Below, in pieces: positions 20,105 through 28,616 of a stretch of 64,000 nt of DNA. The notes beneath the pieces were generated by a model. The model saw only the letters and a program-made list of their open reading frames with translations. It had not been told where the DNA came from and did no database searches. Within the stretch, counting starts at the first letter, position 1. Each line of letters starts with the position of its first letter. The DNA is from Myxococcales bacterium (lineage in GTDB: Bacteria; Myxococcota; B64-G9). The position numbers and the translations under genes are program-made. The stretch covers positions 1 through 64,000 of the forward strand of contig JAAZNF010000043.1 of NCBI GenBank assembly GCA_012798435.1, read 5' to 3'.

Positions 20105-21832
20105 TTATAGCAGAACGTTGCGTTCGTGGTAATGGGTGTGCAGCAGGTGGTGGCTGCGCTCGCCCAACGGTTTGCCCAGGAATTCGGCGTACAGGCGCTG
20201 CACCATCTTGTTCTTGTGGCTGACCCGCAGCGTCTCGTCACGGTCGATCTGGTAAAGGGCGTTCATGCGGGCCCGGACCGCCTCCATGTCGGTGCCCAGA
20301 GGCTGGCCGCCGCCGTTGATGCAACCGCCGGGGCAGGTCATGACCTCGATGAAGGCCAGATCCTTGCGGCCGGCGCGGACCTCGTCGAGCAGCTTGCGGG
20401 CGTTCCCCAGCGAGCTGGCGACCGCCGCGCACAGCTCGAGATCGCCGATCTTGACCCGCGCCTCCTTGATGCCCTTGAGGCCGCGCACCTCCTGGATCTT
20501 GAGCTCTGAAAGCTCAGAGCCGGTAATGAGGAAGTAGGCGGAACGGATGGCGGCCTCCATCACGCCGCCGCTGGCGCCGAACAGCTTGCCGGCGCTGGAG
20601 CGCTCGCCGAACGGGGTGTCCGCGCCCTCGGGTTCCAGGGCCGCCGGGTCCACTCCGCACAGGCGGAACAGGTCGGCCAGCTCCCGCGTGGTGAGCACGT
20701 AGTCCACGTCGGGAACCATGTTCTGGTTCATCTCCGGACGCTGCGCCTCGAACTTCTTGGCGGTGCAAGGCATGATGGAGACCGAGACGATGCTGCGCGG
20801 GTCCCGGCCCTCGCGCTCGGCGAAGAAGCTCTTCACCAGGGCGCCCATCATCTGCTGAGGGCTCTTGCAGGTGGACAGGTTGGGGATGAAGTCGGGGTAG
20901 AACTGCTCCACGAACTTGATCCAGCCCGGCGAGCAGGAGGTGAGCATGGGCAGCACCCCGCCCTGCTGGATGCGTTGCACCAGCTCGGAGCCTTCCTCCA
21001 TGATGGTGAGGTCGGCGGTGAACGAGGTGTCGAACACCCGGTCGAAGCCGACGCGGCGCAGCGCCGCCACCATCTTGCCGTCGAAGTCCACCCCGGGCTT
21101 CATGCCGAACTCCTCGGCGATGGTCACCGACACCGCCGGGGCGTGCTGGCACACCACCATCTTGTCCGGATCGTTGAGGGCGGCCAGCACCTCGTCCACC
21201 GAGCGCTGCTCGTGCAGGGCGCCGGTGGGACACACGTTGACGCACTGCCCGCAGTTGATGCACGAGGAGACGTTGAGGCCCTTGTTCAGTGCGGTTCCGA
21301 TGAAGGCGCGGCTGCCACGCTCGATGAAGTCGATGGCGGCCACGCCCTGGATCTCCTCGCACACGCGCACGCACTTGCCGCACAGGATGCACTTGTCGGG
21401 TTCGCGTGCGATGGCAGGGCCGGAGACGTCCCGCTCTCGATGCACCGCCTTGCCGCGGAACACGCGCTGGGTGACGCCGTGCTCGCGGGCCAGCCGCTGC
21501 AAGTCGCACTTTCCGTTGCGGATGCAGTACAGGCAGTCGTCCGGGTGGCTGGAGAGCAGGAGCTCGACGATGGTGCGGCGCGCCTGGATCACCTCCGGCG
21601 AGCGGGTGTTCACCTTCATGCCTTCGCTCACCGGGAACGAGCACGACGGCACCAAGCCCGGCGCGCCCTCCACCTCCACCACGCACATGCGGCAGGCGCC
21701 GGAGGGCAGCAGATCCTCCATGTAACACAGGGTAGGGATGGGGATCCCCGCCCGCCGGCAGGCGGTCAGGATGGTGTCGCCCTTGCGCGCCTGGACCGCC
21801 TGGCCGTTGACCTGGATATTGACGTTGCTCAT
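20105..21832 (-). CDS. hydA: [FeFe]-hydrogenase catalytic subunit, group A-like
   Basis: N-terminal 2Fe-2S, His-Cys cluster, two 4Fe-4S motifs (CILCGKCVRVCEE; CINCGQCVNVCP); canonical H-cluster motifs TSCSPGW, MPCTAKKFE, EVMTCPGGCINGGGQP; C-terminal SHKNKMVQRLYAEFLGKPLGERSHHLLHTHY. Confidence 0.96.
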   Translation of the reverse strand: MSNVNIQVNGQAVQARKGDTILTACRRAGIPIPTLCYMEDLLPSGACRMCVVEVEGAPGLVPSCSFPVSEGMKVNTRSPEVIQARRTIVELLLSSHPDDCLYCIRNGKCDLQRLAREHGVTQRVFRGKAVHRERDVSGPAIAREPDKCILCGKCVRVCEEIQGVAAIDFIERGSRAFIGTALNKGLNVSSCINCGQCVNVCPTGALHEQRSVDEVLAALNDPDKMVVCQHAPAVSVTIAEEFGMKPGVDFDGKMVAALRRVGFDRVFDTSFTADLTIMEEGSELVQRIQQGGVLPMLTSCSPGWIKFVEQFYPDFIPNLSTCKSPQQMMGALVKSFFAEREGRDPRSIVSVSIMPCTAKKFEAQRPEMNQNMVPDVDYVLTTRELADLFRLCGVDPAALEPEGADTPFGERSSAGKLFGASGGVMEAAIRSAYFLITGSELSELKIQEVRGLKGIKEARVKIGDLELCAAVASSLGNARKLLDEVRAGRKDLAFIEVMTCPGGCINGGGQPLGTDMEAVRARMNALYQIDRDETLRVSHKNKMVQRLYAEFLGKPLGERSHHLLHTHYHERNVLL

Positions 21833-21856
21833 GGTCGAAGACCTCTCTTTTCGCTC

Positions 21857-24800
21857 TCAGGCCGGCTGGGTGAAGTCGATGTCGCAGCGCAGGCAGCGGC
21901 GCGCCTCGCACAGCGCGTCCCGCTCTTGCACCGCCAGCTCGACCTCGCGGAAGTTGCCCTTGCGGGACTTCGCCGGCAAGTGGATGGCCGACAGCCGGGC
22001 CGCCGCCTCGCCTTCCTCCTCGGCGGAGGCCAGCGGCTCGATGTACACGCTGGGCAGGCGCACCCGCGGGATGACCTTGAGCTGCTTGCCGCTCAAGTAA
22101 CGGTGGATCATCTCGGCGGCGTTCTTGCCCGCAGCGATGGCCTGGATGACCGTGTTCGGGCCAGTCACCACGTCGCCGCCGGCGAAGACGCCCGGCTGCC
22201 CGGCGGAGCACGTCTCCTCGTTGATCACCAGGGTGCCGTTCTTGGAGACGGTGAGGCCCTGACAGACGCTGGTGTCTGGATCTTCGCTGATGGCCACGAT
22301 CAGGGTATCCAGCGGCACCTCGTACTCGCTGCCCGGCACCGGCACCGGCCGCTGGCGCCCGCTCTTGTCGCGCTCGCCCAGCTTGTTCTTGACGAAGCGC
22401 ACGCCGCTGAGCTTCCCAGCGCGGGACAACACCTGCACCGGCGCCACCAGCGTCAGGAGCTCGATGCCCTCCTCCAGCGCCGCCTCGATCTCCTCGGCGT
22501 GCGCCGGCATCTCGTCGCGGGTGCGGCGGTAGAAGATGGTCACGCTCTCGACGCCCTTCTGGCGCACCGCCACCCGCGCCGCGTCGATGGCGGAGTTGCC
22601 GCCGCCGATGACCCCTACCTTGCCGCGGGCCTTGGCCTCGCCGCGCAGGTTGAAGGCCTTCAAGAACTCGATCCCCGGCAGCACCCCCTCCGCCTCCTCT
22701 CCCGGGACGCCGAGCTTCTTGGAGCGGTGCGAGCCCAGCGAGAGGTAGATGGCGCGGAAGCCCTGCTGGCGCAGGCCTTCCAGATCGAAGTCGCGCCCCA
22801 GCACCGTGTTGCAGCGCAGCTCGATGTTCTCGTTGAGCAGGGCGTTGATCTCCTTCTGCAACACGTCGCGGGGCAGCCGGTATTCGGGGATGCCGCACAC
22901 CAGCATGCCGCCGGGCTTGCACTCCTTCTCGAAGATCGTGACCCGGTACCCCTGGAGCGAGAGCTGGTGGGCGGCCGTCAGGCCCGCCGGCCCGGCGCCG
23001 ATCACCGCCACCCGCGGCGCGTCCGGAGCGGCGCGCTTCACCACGAACTTGTAGGCCGAGGGGTCCACCCGGTCCACCGTGAAGCGTTTCAAGGTGCGGA
23101 TGGCGATGGGGTCGCCGCCGGTGGTGCCGGCGCGGCAGCTCTTCTCGCAGGGATGGTTGCACACCCGGGCGCAGGCCGAGGGGAAGGGATTGGCCTGGCG
23201 GATGACCCGGTAGGCCTCCTCGTACTCGCCGCGCCCGATGTGGGCCACGTAGCGCCACACCTCGGTGCCCACCGGACAGCCGTTCTGGCAGGGGGCGCCG
23301 GTGAGCTCCTTGCAGCCCCCGGCCGGGCAGCGCCGCTCGTAGATGTGGGCCTCGTACTCGTCGCGGAACCAGCGCAGCGTGGACAGCACCGGGTTGGGCG
23401 CCGTCTTGCCCAGCCCGCACAGCGAGGTCTTGCGGATCACCTCGGCCAGCTCCTGGAGGTACATCACGCCCTGGAAGCGCTCCAGCGCGTCGTTGTCTTC
23501 CTCCTTGCGGCGCGGGCGGGTGATGGCCTGCAGGATCTCCAACATGCGCCGGGTGCCGACGCGGCAGGGGATGCACTTGCCGCAAGACTCCTTCTGGATG
23601 AACTCCATGAAGAACTTGGCCAGGTCCACCATGCAGGTGTTCTCGTCCATCACTACCAGGCCGCCCGAGCCCACGATGGCGCCCAGGGACTGGAGCGACT
23701 CGTAGTCGATGGAGACGTCCAGTTGGCTGGCGGGGATGCAGCCGCCGGAGGGCCCGCCCATCTGGGCGGCCTTGAACTTCTTGCCGCCGGCCACGCCGCC
23801 GCCGATGCCCTCCACGATCTCCCGCAGGGTGGTGCCGAAGGCCACCTCCACCAGGCCGATGTTGTTCACCGCTCCCACCAGCGAGAACACCTTGGTGCCC
23901 TTGGACTTCTCGCTGCCGATGCCGGCGAACCAGGCCGCGCCCTTGTTGATGATGTGCGGCACGTTGCACCAGGTCTCGACGTTGTTGATGTTCGAGGGCT
24001 TGCCGAACAGGCCCGACTGGGCGGGGAACGGCGGCCGCGGGCGGGGCATGCCGCGCTTGCCCTCGATGCTGTTCATGAGGGCCGTCTCCTCGCCACACAC
24101 GAAGGCGCCCGCGCCGACCTTGACCGTCATGTCCAGGTTGAAGCCGGAGCCCAGGATGTCCTGGCCGAGCAGGCCGCAAGCCTTGGCCTGCGCGATGGCC
24201 TTGTGGAGCTGTTGGATGGCCAGCGGGTATTCGGCGCGGCAATAGATGTAGGCCTTGCTGGCGCCGATGGCATAGGCGCCGATGATCATGCCCTCGATCA
24301 TCAGGTGGGGGTTGCCCTCGATCTCGGAGCGGTTCATGTAGGCGCCGGGATCGCCCTCGTCGGCGTTGCAGATGATGTACTTGGTGTCGCCCGGCTGCTG
24401 CCGGCACATCTCCCACTTGCGGCCCGTGGAGAAGCCGGCACCGCCGCGGCCGCGCAGCCCCGAGGCCTTGACCTCGGCGATCACCTCCTCGGGGGTGAGC
24501 CGGGTCAGGGTCTTGGCCAGGGCGGAATATCCGCCGATGCGAATGTAGTCGTCGATGGAGGTGGGATCCAGGTGGCCGTTCTCCGACAGGATGATGCGCA
24601 TCTGCTTCTTGTAGAAGGGCACGTCCTGTTCGCGCAGGATGCGCTCGCCGCTGGCGGGATCTACGTACTGCAGGCGCTCCACCACGCCGTGCTCCACGCA
24701 GGTCACCCGCACCAGCTCGTCGGCGTCTTCGGCCTTCACCCGCACGTAGAAGATGTTCTCGGGACGGACCACCACGATGGGGCCGCGCTCGCAGAAGCCG

Positions 24801-25006
24801 TGGCAACCCGTGACCTTCACCTCGATCTTGTCCTGCAAGGCGTATTTCTTCACCGCCGCCTGGAGCGCCTCGACCAGCGAGACGGAGCCCTGGGCGTTGC
24901 AGCCCGTGCCGCCGCACACGCAGATGCGGACCTTGGAGGGATCGTGGGCGGCGATCAAACGCTCGCGGTAGGTGGTGAGCTGTTTTTCGTTTTCGAAGCG
25001 CATCAT
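21857..25006 (-). CDS. Fusion of a NuoF/HydB-like NADH-binding flavoprotein with a GltD/NfnB-like FAD/NAD(P) oxidoreductase
   Basis: N-terminal thioredoxin-like 2Fe-2S (CVCGGTGCNAQGS...CHGFCERGP), NuoF (GLRGRGGAGFSTGRKWE, NADEGDPGAYMNR, ESCGKCIPCRVGT), then GltD-like CPAGGCKELTGAPCQNGCPVG, VAVIGAGPAGLTAAHQLSLQGY, VGVIGGGNSAIDAARVA. One continuous 1049-aa frame. Confidence 0.93.
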   Translation of the reverse strand: MMRFENEKQLTTYRERLIAAHDPSKVRICVCGGTGCNAQGSVSLVEALQAAVKKYALQDKIEVKVTGCHGFCERGPIVVVRPENIFYVRVKAEDADELVRVTCVEHGVVERLQYVDPASGERILREQDVPFYKKQMRIILSENGHLDPTSIDDYIRIGGYSALAKTLTRLTPEEVIAEVKASGLRGRGGAGFSTGRKWEMCRQQPGDTKYIICNADEGDPGAYMNRSEIEGNPHLMIEGMIIGAYAIGASKAYIYCRAEYPLAIQQLHKAIAQAKACGLLGQDILGSGFNLDMTVKVGAGAFVCGEETALMNSIEGKRGMPRPRPPFPAQSGLFGKPSNINNVETWCNVPHIINKGAAWFAGIGSEKSKGTKVFSLVGAVNNIGLVEVAFGTTLREIVEGIGGGVAGGKKFKAAQMGGPSGGCIPASQLDVSIDYESLQSLGAIVGSGGLVVMDENTCMVDLAKFFMEFIQKESCGKCIPCRVGTRRMLEILQAITRPRRKEEDNDALERFQGVMYLQELAEVIRKTSLCGLGKTAPNPVLSTLRWFRDEYEAHIYERRCPAGGCKELTGAPCQNGCPVGTEVWRYVAHIGRGEYEEAYRVIRQANPFPSACARVCNHPCEKSCRAGTTGGDPIAIRTLKRFTVDRVDPSAYKFVVKRAAPDAPRVAVIGAGPAGLTAAHQLSLQGYRVTIFEKECKPGGMLVCGIPEYRLPRDVLQKEINALLNENIELRCNTVLGRDFDLEGLRQQGFRAIYLSLGSHRSKKLGVPGEEAEGVLPGIEFLKAFNLRGEAKARGKVGVIGGGNSAIDAARVAVRQKGVESVTIFYRRTRDEMPAHAEEIEAALEEGIELLTLVAPVQVLSRAGKLSGVRFVKNKLGERDKSGRQRPVPVPGSEYEVPLDTLIVAISEDPDTSVCQGLTVSKNGTLVINEETCSAGQPGVFAGGDVVTGPNTVIQAIAAGKNAAEMIHRYLSGKQLKVIPRVRLPSVYIEPLASAEEEGEAAARLSAIHLPAKSRKGNFREVELAVQERDALCEARRCLRCDIDFTQPA

Positions 25007-25491
25007 GACGCCATCTCCTTGGGCTGCTTTTCTTGCGCGGCCCGGCGGCACTCGTCGAGGACCTTGGCGATCTTGGCCTGGGTCACCTTGGGATAGAAGG
25101 TGCCGTTGACAGTGATGGTCGGCGACAGGGCGCAGGCCCCCAGGCACGCCACCACCTCCAGGCTGAACAGGCCGTCCCGGGTGGTCTGGCCGGGTTCGAT
25201 GTGCAGCGCCTTGATGAGGGTCTCGAGCGTCTTGGCCGAGCCCTTCACATGGCAGGCCGTGCCGCGGCACACCATGATGTGGAACTTGCCGCGGGGGCTG
25301 AAGCGGAACATGTTGTAGAAGGTGGCCACCCCGTAGATCTTGCTGGCCGGGAGCTTCAGCCGGCGGCCGATCTCGGCGATGGCCTGCGGCGAGATGTAAC
25401 CCTGGTCTTCCTGCACCTCTTGCAGGATGGGGATCAAGGCGTCCCTTCCCGCGCCGGGGTGCCCCTGGAGGATGGCGTCAATTCCTTTCAT
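25003..25491 (-). CDS. NuoE/HydC-like 2Fe-2S subunit
   Basis: YGVATFYNMFRFSPRGKFHIMVCRGTACHVKG, VVACLGACALSPTITVNG; stop overlaps the start of the NuoF-GltD fusion (ATGA). Confidence 0.93.
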   Translation of the reverse strand: MKGIDAILQGHPGAGRDALIPILQEVQEDQGYISPQAIAEIGRRLKLPASKIYGVATFYNMFRFSPRGKFHIMVCRGTACHVKGSAKTLETLIKALHIEPGQTTRDGLFSLEVVACLGACALSPTITVNGTFYPKVTQAKIAKVLDECRRAAQEKQPKEMAS

Positions 25492-26134
25492 GTTCGTCGG
25501 TCCCTTTCTCCCTTGAGTGTTTCTGTTGGGCGGCGAAGTAGGCCACTTTCTCGAGCGACATGGTCACGTCGAGGTTCTCGACGAAGATCCCGGCCGGCAG
25601 GCGGAGCTTGGTCGGGGCGAAGTTCAGGATCCCCCGCACCCCACCAGCCACCAGTTCGTCGGCGACGTCCTGAGCGGCGGCCGCGGGCACCGTGATGATG
25701 CCGATGGAGACGCGCTGCTCGCGCAGGATCTCGGAGAGGCGCGCCATCGGATAGACCTTGCACCCGTGCAGGATGCGGTCGAACTTCTCCGGGTTCGTGT
25801 CGAAACCGGCGACGATTTCGAGGCGGGGCAGCCTGCCGGGGAAGAACGAGAGCAGCGCCCGGCCGAGGTTCCCGATGCCGACCAGCACCGCTCGCTGGCC
25901 CTCTTTCGACTCGATGAGATCGATGGTCTTCTTGAGAAGCTCTTCGATGTCGTAACCACGCTTGGGGCTCCCGGTAAAACCGATCTTCATGAGGTCGCGG
26001 CGCACCGAGGCGGAACTGGCATGGATGTGCTTGGCGATCTCGTGGGAGAAGACGAAGTGCTCTTTACGTGCCAGGCGCTCTTCGAGGAACCTTCGCATCA
26101 GGATGATCCTGGCTATGGTCGCATCTGAAAGCAT
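25478..26134 (-). CDS. rex: Redox-sensing transcriptional repressor Rex
   Basis: N-terminal winged helix (SSASVRRDLMKIGFTGSPKRGYDIEEL), Rossmann VLVGIGNLGRALLSF, FDTNPEKF, NFAPTKLRLP. Confidence 0.94.
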   Translation of the reverse strand: MLSDATIARIILMRRFLEERLARKEHFVFSHEIAKHIHASSASVRRDLMKIGFTGSPKRGYDIEELLKKTIDLIESKEGQRAVLVGIGNLGRALLSFFPGRLPRLEIVAGFDTNPEKFDRILHGCKVYPMARLSEILREQRVSIGIITVPAAAAQDVADELVAGGVRGILNFAPTKLRLPAGIFVENLDVTMSLEKVAYFAAQQKHSREKGTDEHERN

Positions 26135-26150
26135 AAAGCTTCTCGATTCT

Positions 26151-26185
26151 CTGTGAAAATATTCACGCTGTGAATTTCTTCACAG
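26151..26185. promoter_or_regulatory. Two adjacent Rex-like operators
   Basis: CTGTGAA-AATA-TTCACGC (26151-26168) and perfect-arm CTGTGAA-TTTC-TTCACAG (26168-26185), close to the recalled Rex consensus TTGTGAAN4TTCACAA, directly upstream of rex. Confidence 0.72.
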
Positions 26186-26214
26186 TATGTACAAAATAAA
26201 TGTACATCAGTCAA
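26186..26214 (-). promoter_or_regulatory. Candidate sigma70-like promoter of the rex-hydrogenase operon
   Basis: Minus strand TTGACT (26214-26209), 17-nt spacer, TACATA (26191-26186); AT-rich region in a GC-rich genome. Confidence 0.45.
26187..26207. promoter_or_regulatory. Perfect inverted repeat ATGTACA-N7-TGTACAT of unknown regulator
   Basis: Plus strand atgtaca aaataaa tgtacat within the proposed promoter spacer. Confidence 0.55.
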
Positions 26215-26267
26215 GAGAAAAGTGATTGCCAAGTCGAAGAATTTCTCTTTAGAACAACTTATTGTTT

Positions 26268-27347
26268 TTATTTTATTTTTTTGCTTCCAGGACCTGTGCC
26301 TATTTTTCTTCCAAGAAAGTTTATCCTGGTTTCCAAGGTGGTTCTCAGGAATTCTGCAGTCTCGTGAAGACAGGCCTTGTTGGGATAGATCTCGTAAAGT
26401 GAACGGTAACGTTCGGGTGTCAGGTTCGGCATCACCACGTTCGCCCCGCGAAGAAGCCCGAGATCCCGGCCTTCCTCGTTCGCCAGCGTCGCCAGCGCGG
26501 TCGTGCTCGGAATGTTTGCGAACGGACAGACCAGACGCGTCAGGGACAGAACGCGGTACGTCATGTCGGCGTCGTTCGGGACTTGCTCGGAATCCGGCAG
26601 CAGGAAGTGCCCGGGTCGGTACCCCAGCGGAGTGTGCGGGTGCGGCAGGTACGGCCCCACCCCGATCATGTCGAGATCCAGCTTCCGAAAGGCGAGGATG
26701 TCGTCGGCAAGGCTCTGGTAGCTTTGACCGGGGATTCCGATCATCACCCCGCTGCCCACCTCGTACCCGAGCGCGCGCAGCGTGCCGAGCAAGGCGAAGC
26801 GATCGGGCCCCTCCGGGTCTGCCGCGGGATGGATGCGCCGGTAGAGCGCGGCGTCGGAGGTCTCGAAACGCAGCAGGTACCGGTCGGCCCCCGCCTCGCG
26901 CCAGCGCGCGAGGTCATCGCGGCTGCGCTCGCCCAGGCTCAAGGTGACGGCCAATCCCGTCCTGCGTTTGATCTCGGACACGAGCCCGGCGACGTAGGGC
27001 CCGGTGAGCTGCGGATCCTCTCCAGACTGGAGCACCAGCGTGCCGAAACCCGCCGCCCTCGCCTCCTCCGCGGCGGCCAGGATCTCGTCCTGCGTCATCC
27101 GGTAGCGTCGCAAGGCACGGTTGGGCGCGCGGATGCCGCAGTAGGCGCAGCGGCGCCGGCAGTGGTTGGAGATCTCGACGAGCCCCCGCAGGTGGACCTC
27201 GTCGCCGACGGTACGGCGGCGAACCGTGTCCGCGGCAATGAAGAGCCGCTCCAGCTCTGCCGGCTCGGTCGTGCGCAGCCAGGACAGGATGGCCTCGCGC
27301 TCGAGAGACGAAAAGCGATCGAGGCCGCGGTACAGGTCAGCCATCAT
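26268..27347 (-). CDS. hydE: [FeFe]-hydrogenase maturase HydE (radical SAM)
   Basis: Radical SAM CRRRCAYCGI; LQSGEDPQLT, GSGVMIGIPGQSYQSLADDI, GPYLPHPHTPLG; next to hydF and hydG. Confidence 0.93.
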   Translation of the reverse strand: MMADLYRGLDRFSSLEREAILSWLRTTEPAELERLFIAADTVRRRTVGDEVHLRGLVEISNHCRRRCAYCGIRAPNRALRRYRMTQDEILAAAEEARAAGFGTLVLQSGEDPQLTGPYVAGLVSEIKRRTGLAVTLSLGERSRDDLARWREAGADRYLLRFETSDAALYRRIHPAADPEGPDRFALLGTLRALGYEVGSGVMIGIPGQSYQSLADDILAFRKLDLDMIGVGPYLPHPHTPLGYRPGHFLLPDSEQVPNDADMTYRVLSLTRLVCPFANIPSTTALATLANEEGRDLGLLRGANVVMPNLTPERYRSLYEIYPNKACLHETAEFLRTTLETRINFLGRKIGTGPGSKKIK

Positions 27348-28581
27348 GGCGGGTGCGGCCCGAAAGTTTTCGGAAGAGTTCGAGCGCCGCAGGGAACGGC
27401 GACAGCGCCCGCTCGAAGATCCCCAGGCTGTAGGCGATGGCCAGGCCATAGTTGGTGATCGGCACCCGGGCTCGCTTGCAGCGCTCGATGCGGCTCAGCA
27501 CCTCCCGGCGGTTGAGCATGCAGGCGCCACAGTGGATCACCAGCCGGTAGCGGGACACGTCGTCGGGGAAGTCGCGGCCCTGCACGGTGGTGAAGTCGAG
27601 CGCCCCGCCCACGACCTGGGCAAGCCAGCGCGGGATCTTCACTCGCCCGATGTCGTCACCGATGGGGTGGTGGGTGCAGGCCTCCGCCACCAGCACCGGG
27701 TCGCCGGGCCGCAGCCGAGAAACGGCGAGGGTTCCCTCCACCTGGGTCAGCAGATCTCCACGGAACCGCGAGAACAATATGGAAAACGACGTCAGCGGCA
27801 CCTCGGGCGGCGTGTCCGCGGCCACCTTCGAGAAGGCCTGCGAGTCGGTGACCACCAGCTTCGGCCGCCCGCACAGCATCGAGAGAGCGCCGCGTAGCTG
27901 TTGGTCCTTGACCACCAGCGCGCAGGCGTCGCCGTCCAGAAGATCGCGGATGGCCTGCACCTGCGGCAGTATGATCCGTCCCCGCGGCGCCTCCTTGTCG
28001 ATGGGCACGACCAACACCGCGCACCCGTCGGGCCCGACCAGGTCCGAGAGGATCACCGGTTGCTCGATGAAGTCGGCCGGGGCGATGGCGAGCAGCCGCT
28101 CTCGCAGAGCGTCGATCCCCTCGCCGCGATCGGCCGCGGTCTCGACCCAGGGCACCTCTCGCTCCCGCAGCTGCAGCAGGACCGTCTCCGCCGGCCGGCC
28201 CCGGTCGCGCTTGTTGAAGGCCACCAGCGCCGGGACCTTGCGGGCCAGGAACTCCCCGAGCAGCCGCTCCTCGAACTCGCCGAACTCGCCCGCGGCGGCC
28301 ACCAGCACCGCCAACTCGGTGCGCTCGATGGCAGCTCGGGACTTCTGGATGCGGGCCTCTCCCAGCGCCCCCACGTCGTCGAGGCCGGCGGTGTCGATGA
28401 ACAGCACCGGCCCCAGCGGCAGGAGCTCCATGGGCTTCTCCACCGGGTCGGTGGTGGTGCCGGCCACCGGCGAGACGATGGACACCTGCTGGCGGGTGAT
28501 GGCGTTGAGCAAGCTGGACTTGCCCACGTTCCGGCGCCCGAAGATCCCGATGTGCAACCGCATGCTCTTGGGGGCGCGCAC
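27337..28581 (-). CDS. hydF: [FeFe]-hydrogenase maturation GTPase HydF
   Basis: GTPase GRRNVGKSSLLNAI, DTAGLDD, NKRD; C-terminal CTHHPIGDDIGRVKIPRWL and HCGACMLNRREVLSRI. Confidence 0.95.
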   Translation of the reverse strand: MRAPKSMRLHIGIFGRRNVGKSSLLNAITRQQVSIVSPVAGTTTDPVEKPMELLPLGPVLFIDTAGLDDVGALGEARIQKSRAAIERTELAVLVAAAGEFGEFEERLLGEFLARKVPALVAFNKRDRGRPAETVLLQLREREVPWVETAADRGEGIDALRERLLAIAPADFIEQPVILSDLVGPDGCAVLVVPIDKEAPRGRIILPQVQAIRDLLDGDACALVVKDQQLRGALSMLCGRPKLVVTDSQAFSKVAADTPPEVPLTSFSILFSRFRGDLLTQVEGTLAVSRLRPGDPVLVAEACTHHPIGDDIGRVKIPRWLAQVVGGALDFTTVQGRDFPDDVSRYRLVIHCGACMLNRREVLSRIERCKRARVPITNYGLAIAYSLGIFERALSPFPAALELFRKLSGRTRHDG

Positions 28582-28616
28582 CGCGACCTCCTGTTCAGCG
28601 GACGATGCCTGAAGAT

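Noticed and set aside
20514-24917. 1467-aa minus-strand ORF
   Set aside because: Overlaps hydA and the NuoF-GltD fusion in another frame; Arg/Gly/Pro/His-rich, no domain.
20975-25096. 1373-aa plus-strand ORF
   Set aside because: Antisense shadow of the hydrogenase genes; low-complexity Ala/Leu/His/Gly composition.
26168-26185. CRP-type operator interpretation
   Set aside because: Fits TGTGAN6TCACA, but position in front of rex and a neighbouring second Rex-like site make Rex the better call; kept as an alternative.
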